Shown: piece by piece, positions 33,452 through 41,894 of the stretch
How the letters are laid out: every line of letters begins with the position of its first letter
Numbering within the stretch: the first letter of the stretch is position 1
DNA from: Streptomyces sp. NBC_01351
GTDB taxonomy: Bacteria > Actinomycetota > Actinomycetes > Streptomycetales > Streptomycetaceae
Direction of reading: 5' to 3'
DNA length: 64,000 nt
NCBI RefSeq assembly: GCF_036237315.1
Contig: NZ_CP108356.1
Coordinates: forward strand, 2,170,001-2,234,000
Program-made: the position numbers and the translations under genes
The notes under the pieces: model-generated
Told to the model about the DNA's origin: nothing
The model's database searches: none
Seen by the model: the letters and a program-made list of their open reading frames with translations, nothing else

Positions 33452-34012
33452 CGAGGCCTTCCACGTCCGCCTGCCACAACGTGCCGGTCAGGGCGGTGAG
33501 CAGCGACCAGAGACGCCGGCGAATACCGGCCGACCCGCAAGGGGCTCGAACCCTCTACCGGTCCGAGTCGATGCTCACCGGGGGGAGCCGGCAGGTTCAA
33601 GGGACCCGCGCCCTGGTCCTCTTCCTGGAGTCCCCGTCCCACCCCGATGACGGCGGCCTGCTGGAATTCCACCCCGGCCACCCCGACCTCGACGACGGTC
33701 CCGCACCCGAGGACGCGGATGCACCGGACGGGCACCACCAGCGGCGCCGCGCGGAACGTCCAGCATCCTGAGTGCTGCTTCTGAACCTCGATCTGCAGGT
33801 GACCGGTACAAGGGCCGCACCCGCCGCGGTGAGCTGGGGAAGATCAGCAGCGAGGAGAACCTACTGGAGGAACGCCTCGCCGGCTGCGCACCCGCAAGAG
33901 CGCGCCGCATCCCGAGCCGACCGACGGCAAGTGCAGGCGCCGTGAGCGGACTGCGGGCCCAGCATGGTCCACCTGGGCCCGCGAGAACAGCTACGAGGTT
34001 GCCGGACCGGGG
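33452..34012. other. 561-bp stretch with no recognised gene
   Basis: Several open frames pass through here, but none has a ribosome site or matches a family I know. A tRNA T-arm-like string lies around 33531-33560 (minus strand) without a cloverleaf. The stretch may be debris of deleted genes, like its surroundings. Confidence 0.4.
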
Positions 34013-34675
34013 TCAGTGGCCATGGGACGTATGTCCGTCCTTCGTCGGCTCGGCGGGCGCCTTGGCCGGGGGGGCCTGCTCAACGGGAGCCTGGTCCGGC
34101 TTTGCGGGGGTCCCGGTCGTGGAGCCCTGGTCATGGCTGTGACCACCGGAGCTGATGGTGCCGGCGAGGGCGGTCATGCCCAGCCAGGCGACGGCCGAGA
34201 TGACGACGACGACGGCCGCGAACGGGCTGACGAGGTGCCGCCAGCGCCCCTTGGAGTCCTTGGCGACGAACGCGACGTACGACATGAGCAGGCCGACGGG
34301 GGTCATCAAGGCGCTGCGCTCGGGGAACTGCTCGAAGTGCTGGATACCGCCGCCGACCAGGCCGACACCGAAGGACAGCAGCAGGGAGAACGCGACCAGC
34401 GAGACCGCCTGGCTCAGCGCCGGACGCTCGTCGGCCAGCACGAACTCGTTGACGAGGGTGCCGAGGAGGAACACGACGGCGCCGACGCCGCAGATGATCG
34501 CGTACAGCGACGGATTGATCGGGTAGTGGACGACGGCGCCGGCGATGAGGGCGGCACCCATGAAGTAGAGCATCTGGCCGCTGTAGCGAGCCGGGAGCGC
34601 CTTCTTGTCGAAGGCGGGGCGGCGATGTCTCGAGGCGGACGTCTGGTGGAGCTCGGGCTTGAGAACGGTGGTCAC
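34013..34675 (-). CDS. Membrane protein with His-rich C-terminus
   Basis: 220 aa with about 5 TM helices (about 36-185) and a 45-aa soluble tail. The tail begins and ends with His clusters (GGHSHDQG and DGHTSHGH) around a Pro/Ala linker, and probably binds metal. GTG start (VTTVLKPELHQ) has only a weak ribosome site. It sits at the edge of a copper-handling gene group, so copper is the likely metal (inference). Family not recognised. Confidence 0.65.
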   Translation of the reverse strand: MTTVLKPELHQTSASRHRRPAFDKKALPARYSGQMLYFMGAALIAGAVVHYPINPSLYAIICGVGAVVFLLGTLVNEFVLADERPALSQAVSLVAFSLLLSFGVGLVGGGIQHFEQFPERSALMTPVGLLMSYVAFVAKDSKGRWRHLVSPFAAVVVVISAVAWLGMTALAGTISSGGHSHDQGSTTGTPAKPDQAPVEQAPPAKAPAEPTKDGHTSHGH

Positions 34676-34762
34676 GCGGGTAAGGCCTTTCGGATCTTGG
34701 TGGTTGAGAGCAGGCAGAAGCCGCGCCGACACCAGTGGTGTGGCGCAACGCTGGTGCAGCTC

Positions 34763-35170
34763 TCAGCAGCGCAGGATCGAAAGTCGGTGCAGGCACGGCG
34801 GGTCGCCGGTGCGGCTGGTCCAGGGATGCCCGCGTGCTGCCCATCGGCGGAGGACGCGGTTGGAGCCCCTGCGCCTGAGGACGAACGTGAACAGGGCAGC
34901 AACGATGCACAGCAGCGCCAGGCAGCTCTCTCCGACTCCGCCGTGGTCGCAGGGGGATTCGCCATCCGGGCTGTCCGGTGTTTCGGCGGCGACCCCGGGG
35001 GCGACGTCGGAGTGAGTGTGCTGAGCCTTGCCCCCGGCGGCGTGCCCGCCGTGGACTTGCTGATGTGAGGCCAGGATGTGCATCGCGAACAGGGCAAGCA
35101 CCACCGCGAGGAGCATTGCCCGCAGCAACACTCCCGTGTGACGGTCGCGACGGACCTTGCCTGAAATCAC
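34763..35170 (-). CDS. DUF6153 family protein
   Basis: 135 aa. The N-terminal helix is hydrophobic (LLRAMLLAVVLALFAMHILA). A His-rich periplasmic segment (HQQVHGGHAAGG ... HTHSD) follows, then a Cys pair-containing stretch (SPCDHGGVGESCLALLC) leading into a second TM helix. DUF6153 genes often lie beside copper or DUF305 genes in Streptomyces. Its 87-nt spacing from the His-rich membrane-protein gene downstream suggests one transcript. Confidence 0.7.
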   Translation of the reverse strand: MISGKVRRDRHTGVLLRAMLLAVVLALFAMHILASHQQVHGGHAAGGKAQHTHSDVAPGVAAETPDSPDGESPCDHGGVGESCLALLCIVAALFTFVLRRRGSNRVLRRWAARGHPWTSRTGDPPCLHRLSILRC

Positions 35171-35376
35171 GCTTCCCGACCATAGGAGTGCTTGGTTACG
35201 GGAATGCCAACAGGGGCGTCCCTACCTGGACTGGGAGGAAGATAACACCAGGTGGGGATGCGTCTGCGCGGCATCTCACAGCGTGGGCTGCAACGGTGCC
35301 GGCCGGCCCCGTGCCTCGGAGCCGGAGAACGAGCCGATGACTGTCCTGTCGGGATCCCATATCCGTTGGCGGGGTG

Positions 35377-35835
35377 TGGGGCCGCTGTGGAAGGCGGTCA
35401 GGTGGGCGTAGGTGTCCAGGTAGGGCTGGAGGTCGGTGACGGGCTTGCCGTCCTTGGAGACCGAGACGGTCAAGGGGTGGGCCATGCCTGCCATGGGCCG
35501 GCCCTTGACGGTGATGGTGTAGCCGTCGGCCTCGGTGGTGGTGGCCGGTGCGGGCAGCGGGGGTGGTGGCGTCGCCGGCCACGGTCACGGTGCGCGAGAG
35601 TACGAAGTCCTTGCCCTTCCCGGTGCCGCTGTCGGGGGTGAAGGAGGCGTACATCCGCCACGAGCCGGGGGCCAGGGCCATCAGGTCCGCGGTCCAGGTG
35701 CCGCCGGCGGCCATGGAGGGGTGGATGTGCTGGAAGCCGGTCAGGTCGGAGCGGATGGCGTAGAAGTGCATCCGCTGGGTCTGGTCGAGTGCAAAGGCCG
35801 TGACCGGCTTGCCGACCGCCGCGAGAGCACGGCGC
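35377..35835 (-). pseudogene. Copper-associated secreted protein (YtkA-like) pseudogene
   Basis: The older part of the gene reads VGKPVTAFALDQTQRMHFYA, then GFQHIHPSMAAGGTW and KDFVLSRTVTVAGDA. A one-base shift at the C-run near 35565 then moves it to TEADGYTITVKGRPMAG ... KPVTDLQPYLDTYAHLTAF. Both the N-terminal signal region and the C-terminal beta-strand end are missing. Two domains of this secreted family are still visible but no complete product is possible. Confidence 0.7.
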
Positions 35836-36045
35836 CGGACGGTGAAACAAGTGACAGCGGACGTCTGTGAGGTCTTTCCGGGTGGGCACACCGCAAAGTG
35901 GCGCGCCGGAGACGTGGAGGCGCGGCGCCGAGTGCCGGCCGGTGGCCGGGCGTCGGTGGTGCCCGTCACGTCCGCGCGATACAGACCCGAAGCAGCAGAT
36001 CCCGCCCGTCGCACGCAGGAGGAACTGCGCCTCCCGCGCCGGCGG

Positions 36046-36456
36046 TCAGCCCAGGGCGGCGAGTAGGTCGTTGCATGCCTGCTCGCAGGCACGGCACGCC
36101 TCCGCGCAGATCCGGCAGTGCTCGTGCATGCCGGCATGCGAGGCGCATTCGTCGCCGCACGCCTTGCAGGCGATGGCACACGCCCTGAGCATCGCAGCGG
36201 TGATGTTGGCGTCGTAGCCGGTGTGACGGGAGAGCACGGCCGCGGTGGCGGTGCAGATGTCGGCGCAGTCCATGTCGGTGCGGATGCACTTGGTCAGGTC
36301 GCCCACCATGCCCTCGGAGAGACAGGCGTCCGCACAGGCAGTACACGCCTGGGCGCAGGCGATGCATGCCTCGATGCATCGGGTGAGCTTGGTCTGGTCG
36401 ATGGCGCCGAGGTCGGCCGGGTAGGTGGCGAGCATGTCCTTGACGGTGCCGGCCAT
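36046..36456 (-). CDS. Four-helix-bundle copper-storage protein (DUF326/Csp-like)
   Basis: 136 aa, four amphipathic helices lined with Cys in CxxxC/CxxxxC spacing (CIEACIACAQACTACADACL; CADICTATA; CAIACKACGDECASH; CRICAEACRACEQAC). This is the pattern of Csp copper-storage proteins, which bind many Cu(I) ions inside the helical bundle. No signal peptide is seen, so it is the cytosolic (Csp3-like) form. ATG has GGAG upstream. Sits in the copper gene group and looks intact. Confidence 0.88.
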   Translation of the reverse strand: MAGTVKDMLATYPADLGAIDQTKLTRCIEACIACAQACTACADACLSEGMVGDLTKCIRTDMDCADICTATAAVLSRHTGYDANITAAMLRACAIACKACGDECASHAGMHEHCRICAEACRACEQACNDLLAALG

Positions 36457-36613
36457 GACGGATCAACTCCGTTCACCGCGGGCCGGCGGACCTGGCCGGG
36501 CCGCCAAGAAGCCCCCGGTACACCTCCAGCCAACACCCGCGCGCGCGGCAGCGCGCCCGGAGCACCTTCGCGGTGCGTCCGGGCGCGCTGCCGTACTGCG
36601 GGTGGAGCGGCGG

Positions 36614-37153
36614 TCAGTGGTAGGCGTGGACGACGGCGTGGCCCTTGCCGCGGCCGATCATCCACTTGTTGACCGGGGTCGTGATCAGGAAGGCGACGGC
36701 GAACCCACCCAGCAGGGCCGACCAGAACAAGGCGTCCGAGAGGTGGGCGTCCATCGCTCCCGGGGTGAGGGCGATGATGCCGTTGTCGACGAGCTCCATC
36801 ACCGCGATCGAGACAGTGTCGGCGGCGAGGGCGACCTTGACGGCGCTCTTGAAGTCCAGGCCGGCCCGGCGAACGGCGAACAACGTGAACGAGTAGCCGA
36901 AGAGGAACGCCAGGGTGATCGCGAGGATCATCGTCGGGGCGTTGCCCCAGGCCAGGGCAGTGCCGATGACCATGCCCAGGATCTCGCCGATGGCGCACCC
37001 GGTCAGGCAGTGCAACGTCGCCTTCGCGGCAGCGCCCCAGGTCACTCCTCCTACGTGATGACCATCGTGGCCGCCGTGGCCGCCATGCCCCTCGTGCCCC
37101 TGGTGCGCGGCGTGGTCGTGACCGGTGCTGGTGTGGTGCGCGCTGTGATCCAT
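36614..37153 (-). CDS. DUF4396 membrane protein with His-rich N-terminus
   Basis: 179 aa. The first about 45 residues are His/Gly-rich (HHTSTGHDHAAHQGHEGHGG), a likely metal-binding arm. Four TM helices follow (family blocks LHCLTGCAIGEILGMVIG, FLITTPVNKWMIGRGKG). ATG at 37153 follows GACGAGGG. A perfect CsoR-type palindrome lies 59 nt upstream, so copper induction is expected. It is the operon head on this side of the two operators. Confidence 0.82.
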   Translation of the reverse strand: MDHSAHHTSTGHDHAAHQGHEGHGGHGGHDGHHVGGVTWGAAAKATLHCLTGCAIGEILGMVIGTALAWGNAPTMILAITLAFLFGYSFTLFAVRRAGLDFKSAVKVALAADTVSIAVMELVDNGIIALTPGAMDAHLSDALFWSALLGGFAVAFLITTPVNKWMIGRGKGHAVVHAYH

Positions 37154-37211
37154 GGCCCTCGTCCCCATTCCCGTCCCGTGTGGACTCCTGCCCGGCGCCC
37201 ACATCCTGAAC

Positions 37212-37232
37212 CATATACCCCTAGGGGGTATA
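37212..37232. promoter_or_regulatory. CsoR-type copper operator 1
   Basis: ATATACCCC-TAG-GGGGTATAT: 9-bp perfect arms, the TACCCC/GGGGTA pattern of CsoR boxes. Located between the DUF4396 start and the csoR remnant. Confidence 0.75.
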
Positions 37233-37265
37233 TGGCCAGAGATGGATCCCGCTCACCTCACCCCC

Positions 37266-37421
37266 TCAGGCGCGGACCATGCGGGCGATTCCCGGGAGGC
37301 TTCACCGACCTTGTCGCAGGCCTGATCGCGCTCGACCATGCGCTGCAGGCCGCGGACCTGGCCCTCGGTTCGGCGCAGGCGCTTGAGGACGTCGCCCTTG
37401 TGGGCGGTGTAGCCGTGCACG
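37266..37421 (-). pseudogene. csoR: csoR repressor remnant
   Basis: The start matches the copper repressor CsoR (VHGYTAHKGDVLKRLRRTEG, QVRGLQRMVERDQACD). After this, the helix bearing the His and second Cys copper ligands is missing. The gene resumes with KVGEASR and, one frame over, IARMVRA-stop, the family's C-terminal end. Internal deletion plus frameshift, so copper-sensing and tetramer contacts are lost. Both operators flanking it remain. Confidence 0.75.
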
Positions 37422-37443
37422 GCTCGGTCCCTTCCTTCGCAGT

Positions 37444-37458
37444 TACCCCTGGGGGGTA
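37444..37458. promoter_or_regulatory. CsoR-type copper operator 2
   Basis: TACCCCTGGGGGGTA, the same TACCCC/GGGGTA arms as operator 1, 23 nt upstream of the csoR remnant's start codon. This is the expected autoregulatory position. Confidence 0.65.
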
Positions 37459-37515
37459 TCGATTTCAATGACAGGGCGGGGAGAAGTGTTCCGGGGGCCG
37501 GTGTCCGGAGTGGGA

Positions 37516-37547
37516 CCGCCCCCGCCCGAGTGACCAGGCGGGGGCGG
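37516..37547 (-). terminator. Hairpin after the copper-ATPase remnant
   Basis: CCGCCCCCGCC / GGCGGGGGCGG, 11-bp perfect arms with a 10-nt loop, 24 nt downstream of the ATPase stop on the minus strand. Confidence 0.65.
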
Positions 37548-37570
37548 GGCGGAGCAGCCTGGCGGCCAGG

Positions 37571-38028
37571 TCAGACGCCGGCCCGGAAGGAGCGCAGACG
37601 GAGGCTGTTGCCGACGGCGAAGACGGAGGAGGAGGCCATGGCCGCTCCGGCGATCATCGGGTTGAGCAGGCCGGCCGCGGCGAGCGGCAGGGCGGCCACG
37701 TTGTAGGCGAAGGCCCAGAACAGGTTCGAGCGGATGGTACCGAGGGTCTTGCGGGAGAGGCGGATGGCGTCGGCGGCGGCACGCAGGTCGCCGCGTACGA
37801 GGGTGAGGTCGCCGGCCTCGATGGCGGCGTCGGTGCCAGTGCCCATGAGTCCCAGGTCGGCTTGGGCGAGGGCGGCGGCATCGTTGACGCCGTCGCCGAC
37901 CATGGCGACCGACCGGCCCTCGGACTGCAGGCGCTTGACGACGTTCACCTTGTCTTCGGGCATGACCTCGGCGATCACCTCGTCGATGCCGACTTCGCGG
38001 GCCACCGACTCCGCGACGGCCTTGTTAC
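37571..38028 (-). pseudogene. copA: Copper P-type ATPase, C-terminal fragment
   Basis: About 150 codons of a CopA-like P1B ATPase: the end of the P domain ([36 protein letters not shown]) and the last two TM helices ([40 protein letters not shown]). The metal-binding, A- and N-domains, the CPC motif and the DKTGT motif are absent. Homology stops abruptly near 38028, just before the divergent hypothetical gene. Non-functional. Confidence 0.8.
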
Positions 38029-38172
38029 CGTCCCGCGCCGATCTGCCCGACCAACTCCCGCACCTGTCCCGCTGTCTTGCCATGAGACTCGTCCACAACC
38101 GCTCCGTTCCGTGCCCTCGCCGCCTCGCCGAACCTTCCCTCCCGCACCGCCGTCAGCCGTAGGGTGCTTCCG

Positions 38173-39303
38173 GTGAGCGAGTACCAGTACTACGAGTTTC
38201 AGGCCCTCGACCGGCCGCTGAGCGGCAACCAGCGGGAAGCACTGCGGGGCGTCTCCAGCCGTGCCAGGATCACCGCCACCAGCTTCACCACCGATTACCA
38301 CTGGGGCGACCTGCGGGGGAATCCGCGAAACCTGGTGGAGCGGTACTTCGACGCCCATCTGTACGTCGCCGGCTGGGGCACACACCGGCTGATGCTCCGC
38401 CTGCCCATACAGCGCCTGGCCCTGCGCAGCGTCCAACCGTACGGTCTCGGCCACCATGTCGAAACCTGGGCCACCCGGACCCACCTTCTCCTCGACCTGA
38501 CCAGCGAGGACGAGGGCGGCGACTGGGTCGAGGGAGCCGACGATTCGCTGGCCGCCGTCATCGGCGTACGCGAGGAACTCGCCACCGGCGATATGCGGCC
38601 CCTCTATCTGGCGTGGCTCTCCGCCCTCTCTGCCTGGGAAGCCGAGGACGACGACGAAGAGGAGTACCAGTCCGCTCTGGAGCCTCCCATCCCCGCCGGC
38701 CTGGGAGAACTCACGGCTCCGCAAAGCGCGCTCGCGGACTTCCTGCGCGTCGACACCGACCTGCTCGCTGTCGCCGCACAGAGCAGCGCCGCGGCGCCGG
38801 AACCCGCGGCCGGTCTGACACGGAAGGAGCTCGCGCGACTCGTCTCCGCCCTCCCGGACAAGGAGAAGGACGCCCTACTGCTGCGCCTCGCCCTCGGCCC
38901 GGAACCCCACTTGCACAGCGAACTCCTGCACCGTCTGCGGGAAACCTCCGCCCCAGCGACCGCACCCGGTCACCGGACCGCCGCCCGGCTGCTGGATGCG
39001 GCGCACACCCGCCGCGCCGAGCGCCGCGGCCACGCCGAACGCGACCGGTTGCGAGCCCGCGCCACGCGCCTGACCGCCCTCGCCGCCGACGCGGACGTCA
39101 TCTGGAACCAGGCCGAAGCACACATCGCCTCCAAGAAGACCAGTGCCTACGACGCGGCTGTCGCCCTCCTTCGTGACCTGCGCGATGCCTGCGCTCACGC
39201 CGGACGCGGTGTCGATTTCCAGCAGCGTCTGGGGCTCCTGCGCGACACCTACCGGAGCCGGCCCGGCCTCATCCACCGTCTCGACAGTCACGGTCTCCGG
39301 TAA
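38173..39303 (+). CDS. Conserved hypothetical protein
   Basis: 376 aa. It opens SEYQYYEFQALDRPLSGNQR, then ARITATSFTTDYHWGDL and a segment ending LPIQRLAL, a recognisable conserved bacterial family with no known function. The middle has an acidic run (AEDDDEEEY) and the last third is an Arg/Ala-rich helical region. GTG 38173 is used because AGGG sits 8 nt upstream and the family begins with SEYQYYEF; GTG 38164 is possible. No catalytic motif seen. Confidence 0.75.
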   Translation: MSEYQYYEFQALDRPLSGNQREALRGVSSRARITATSFTTDYHWGDLRGNPRNLVERYFDAHLYVAGWGTHRLMLRLPIQRLALRSVQPYGLGHHVETWATRTHLLLDLTSEDEGGDWVEGADDSLAAVIGVREELATGDMRPLYLAWLSALSAWEAEDDDEEEYQSALEPPIPAGLGELTAPQSALADFLRVDTDLLAVAAQSSAAAPEPAAGLTRKELARLVSALPDKEKDALLLRLALGPEPHLHSELLHRLRETSAPATAPGHRTAARLLDAAHTRRAERRGHAERDRLRARATRLTALAADADVIWNQAEAHIASKKTSAYDAAVALLRDLRDACAHAGRGVDFQQRLGLLRDTYRSRPGLIHRLDSHGLR

Positions 39304-39330
39304 CTCGGCCGCGGGCATGGAAGAAAACGG

Positions 39331-39981
39331 TCAGGCGTGGTTGACCGGGAGGACGTCCGGGGAGAGGGCGCCCGCATGGGCCGCGGCCGAGGTCATCCGC
39401 TTGCGGTGGTGGCGGCGACAGAGGACTTCGTAGCCGATCTCCTCCGCCGGGCGGTTCACATCGCCGACCACGACCTGGGCGCCCTCGACCACCATCTCGC
39501 CGCCCACGGTACGGGCGTTGTGCGTGGCGCGGGCGCCGCACCAGCACAGGGCCTCAACCTGGAGCTGCTCCAGACGGTCCGCCAGCTCGATCAGGCGCTG
39601 CGAGCCCGGGAAGAGCTTCGTACGGAAGTCCGTCGTGATGCCGAAGGCGAAGACGTCCATGTCCAGGTCGTCCACGATCCGGGCCAACTGGTCGATCTGC
39701 TCCGGGGCGAGGAACTGCGCCTCGTCCACGATCACGTAGTCCGCCTTGCCGCCCTTGGAGAGCTCGGCGACGAGGTACGCGTACAGGTCCATTCCCTCCC
39801 CCGCCTCGACGGCCTCCGTCACCAGACCCAGGCGGGAGGAGAGCTTGCCCTCGCCCGCGCGGTCGTCGCGCGTGAAGATCACACCCTGGAGCCCCCGGGC
39901 AGAGCGGTTGTGACCAATCTGGAGCGCCAGAGTGCTCTTTCCGCAGTCCATCGTTCCGGAGAAGAACACCAGCTCGGGCAT
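39331..39981 (-). CDS. tdk: Thymidine kinase
   Basis: 216 aa, type II thymidine kinase: phosphorylates thymidine with ATP in the dTTP salvage pathway. P-loop GTMDCGKST (about 9-17), Walker B VIVDEAQFL with the catalytic Glu nearby, and the zinc-binding Cys pairs represented by CWCGARATHNAR and the later CRRHH. Soluble. Same strand as the phosphodiesterase gene upstream, 62 nt apart. Confidence 0.92.
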   Translation of the reverse strand: MPELVFFSGTMDCGKSTLALQIGHNRSARGLQGVIFTRDDRAGEGKLSSRLGLVTEAVEAGEGMDLYAYLVAELSKGGKADYVIVDEAQFLAPEQIDQLARIVDDLDMDVFAFGITTDFRTKLFPGSQRLIELADRLEQLQVEALCWCGARATHNARTVGGEMVVEGAQVVVGDVNRPAEEIGYEVLCRRHHRKRMTSAAAHAGALSPDVLPVNHA

Positions 39982-40043
39982 GGGAAGTACGGGACCTTTC
40001 GGGTCGGGTCGTGTGGGGTGGGCGGGCGGGGAAGGGCCGTCGG

Positions 40044-41246
40044 TCAGGTGCGGATTTCGAGCAGCGGGACCAGCTGCTCCGCCGCGGTCATGGAGCCGTG
40101 CATGCCGGCGAGGGCGGACTCGTTGGGCTCGTTGCGCGAGGCGGTGATGGCGACGTCGGCCTGGGCGGCCGCGATCACGTCGCCGATCCGGCCCAGCACG
40201 CGCTCGTCGCACTCCCCCGGGGCGCCGAACCAGCCGAGTTCCAGGGCCTCTTCGCGGCTCGCGACCCAGAAGCGGTCCCCGAGCACCTCGCGCCACACGG
40301 TCAGGACGTCGGCCTCGGCGCCCGGTACCGCGTACACGTGGCGGGCCCGGCCCTCGCCGCCGAGCAGGGCCACGCCCGCGCCGAGCTCCCAGTCGTCGTC
40401 GAAGTCGATGCGGGAGTCCTCGTCGAAGGGGATGTCGACCATGCCGTGGTCCGCGGTCACGTACAGCGCGGTGCGCGGCGGCAGCTGCTCGGCGAGGCGC
40501 TGGACGAGCCGGTCGACCAGCATCAGCTGGCCGCGCCAGGCGTCGGAGTCCACGCCGTGGCGGTGGCCGGCGCCGTCGAGCTCACTGAAGTACGTGTACA
40601 CGAGCGAGCGGTCGCCGCCCGCGAGCTGGATCGCCGCGAGGTCCATCCGCTCCTCGCCGGTCATCCGGCCGTGGAAGGTGCCGCCGGACAGGGCGACCTT
40701 GGTGAGAGGGGTGGTCTGGAAGGCGGGCGAGGACACCTGCGCGGTGTGCACCCCGGCCTTGTCGGCCAGCTGGAAGACGGTCGGGTACGGCTGCCAGGGC
40801 TTCGGCGAGGTCCACGGCTGCCAGCGGAGCTGGTTCATCAGCTCACCGGAGGCGGGGTTGCGGACGGTGTAGCCGGGCAGGCCGTGGCGGGCGGGCGGCA
40901 GGCCGGTGCCGACGGAGGCCAGCGAGGTGGCGGTGGTCGCCGGGAAGCCCGCGGTGATCGGGCGGCCGGTGCCGCCGCGCGAGCTGCCGAGGAGGGAGGT
41001 GAGGTACGGGGCCTCGTCCGGGTGGGCCTTGATCTGCTCCCAGCCCATGCCGTCGACGAGGAACACGCAGTTCCGGTCGGCCGGGGTCAGCTCGGCGATG
41101 GAGGCCGTGAAGCCGGGTACGCCCTGGCCCGCCACCAGCGTGGGCAGCAGATCGGCGAGCGAGCCGGTGCCGTAGTGCGGGACGGGGGCGCCGGCCAGGT
41201 CCAGCAGCTCCGGTTCGTCCCAGCCCTGCGGTGCGGAGTACGGCAT
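40044..41246 (-). CDS. Alkaline-phosphatase-superfamily phosphodiesterase
   Basis: 400 aa, nucleotide pyrophosphatase/phosphodiesterase type. Metal and nucleophile sites: FLVDGMGW, FPATTATSLASVGTG (nucleophile Thr), YFSELDGAGHRHG, and YVTADHGMVDIP with the ADHG metal ligands. No signal peptide, so cytosolic. Its ATG overlaps the stop of the DUF5998 gene (TGATG), so the two are coupled. Substrate unknown. Confidence 0.85.
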   Translation of the reverse strand: MPYSAPQGWDEPELLDLAGAPVPHYGTGSLADLLPTLVAGQGVPGFTASIAELTPADRNCVFLVDGMGWEQIKAHPDEAPYLTSLLGSSRGGTGRPITAGFPATTATSLASVGTGLPPARHGLPGYTVRNPASGELMNQLRWQPWTSPKPWQPYPTVFQLADKAGVHTAQVSSPAFQTTPLTKVALSGGTFHGRMTGEERMDLAAIQLAGGDRSLVYTYFSELDGAGHRHGVDSDAWRGQLMLVDRLVQRLAEQLPPRTALYVTADHGMVDIPFDEDSRIDFDDDWELGAGVALLGGEGRARHVYAVPGAEADVLTVWREVLGDRFWVASREEALELGWFGAPGECDERVLGRIGDVIAAAQADVAITASRNEPNESALAGMHGSMTAAEQLVPLLEIRT

Positions 41247-41842
41247 CAACGGGCGGAGGAGGACGTGGCCGCAGTCGCTTCGCTGAGCGCCTGCGCGAAG
41301 ACGAGGGTCTGGCGGACCGCCTCCGGGCCGTCACCGGCCTCGCTGACGCGCAGGCTGAGGTCGTCCGCGGTGGAGTTGCCGGTGTAGCCGTGGTCGGAGT
41401 CGCAGTTCGGGTCGCCGCAGGCGGCCGGCTCCAGGTCGATCCGGGAGACCGCGCCCCAGCCGATGGTCAGGACGACCTCGCGGGGCAGGGTGCCGGGAGT
41501 GTAGGACTCCGGGTTGGCGACAACGCGGCTGAGCACCACGGAGGAGATGCTGGACAACTTGACCGACTCGGTGGAGGTGGTCGCGTACGGGGACGGGGAT
41601 CCGGCGTCGGCGGCCTGCTCGTCGGTGTGGCTGACGATGAAACGGTTGCCCGTCAGAACGAGCACGGTGACATGGCGGCGCACCTCGTTGGAGTCGAAGG
41701 TCGTCTCCTGGTGGACCAGGTACGACGAAATCGGCTCGCCGCCCACCGCGGCCTCCACGGCCTCGGCCACGAGGGCCGGGTAGTAGCCGCTGCGCTCGAT
41801 CGCCGTGCGCAGCCCCTGGGTCGTCGTACCGGATTTCGCCAT
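41246..41842 (-). CDS. DUF5998 family protein
   Basis: 198 aa, soluble, actinobacteria-specific. It opens MAKSGTTTQGLRTAIERSGY and has a beta-rich middle (HVTVLVLTGNRFIVSHTDEQ). A conserved Cys/His stretch (CGDPNCDSDHGY) may hold a metal. Coupled to the downstream phosphodiesterase by a one-base overlap. Function unknown; its constant place beside the phosphodiesterase suggests a shared role. Confidence 0.85.
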   Translation of the reverse strand: MAKSGTTTQGLRTAIERSGYYPALVAEAVEAAVGGEPISSYLVHQETTFDSNEVRRHVTVLVLTGNRFIVSHTDEQAADAGSPSPYATTSTESVKLSSISSVVLSRVVANPESYTPGTLPREVVLTIGWGAVSRIDLEPAACGDPNCDSDHGYTGNSTADDLSLRVSEAGDGPEAVRQTLVFAQALSEATAATSSSAR

Positions 41843-41894
41843 GAGGTCCATCCTAAGGCCCGTTCGGCGCACCCCGACCTTTCCTGCGCCCCGC

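Noticed and set aside
33531..33600. tRNA-like 3' end (T-arm GAGGG-TTCGAGC-CCCTT on the minus strand)
   Set aside because: No matching 5' acceptor strand, D-arm or anticodon arm could be found; could be chance or an att-site scar, but no integrase or second copy is seen.
33430..33738. Minus-strand frame of 102 codons with a hydrophobic, conserved-looking start
   Set aside because: No ribosome site or recognisable family; overlaps the end of the PRC-barrel gene on the opposite strand.
36425..37471. Long plus-strand frame across the copper genes
   Set aside because: Antisense to DUF326 and DUF4396 genes with clear family motifs.
38029..38172. N-terminal extension that would make the copper ATPase fragment a complete small gene
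   Set aside because: Sequence before about 38028 does not match the ATPase family, and the only ATG there lacks a ribosome site.
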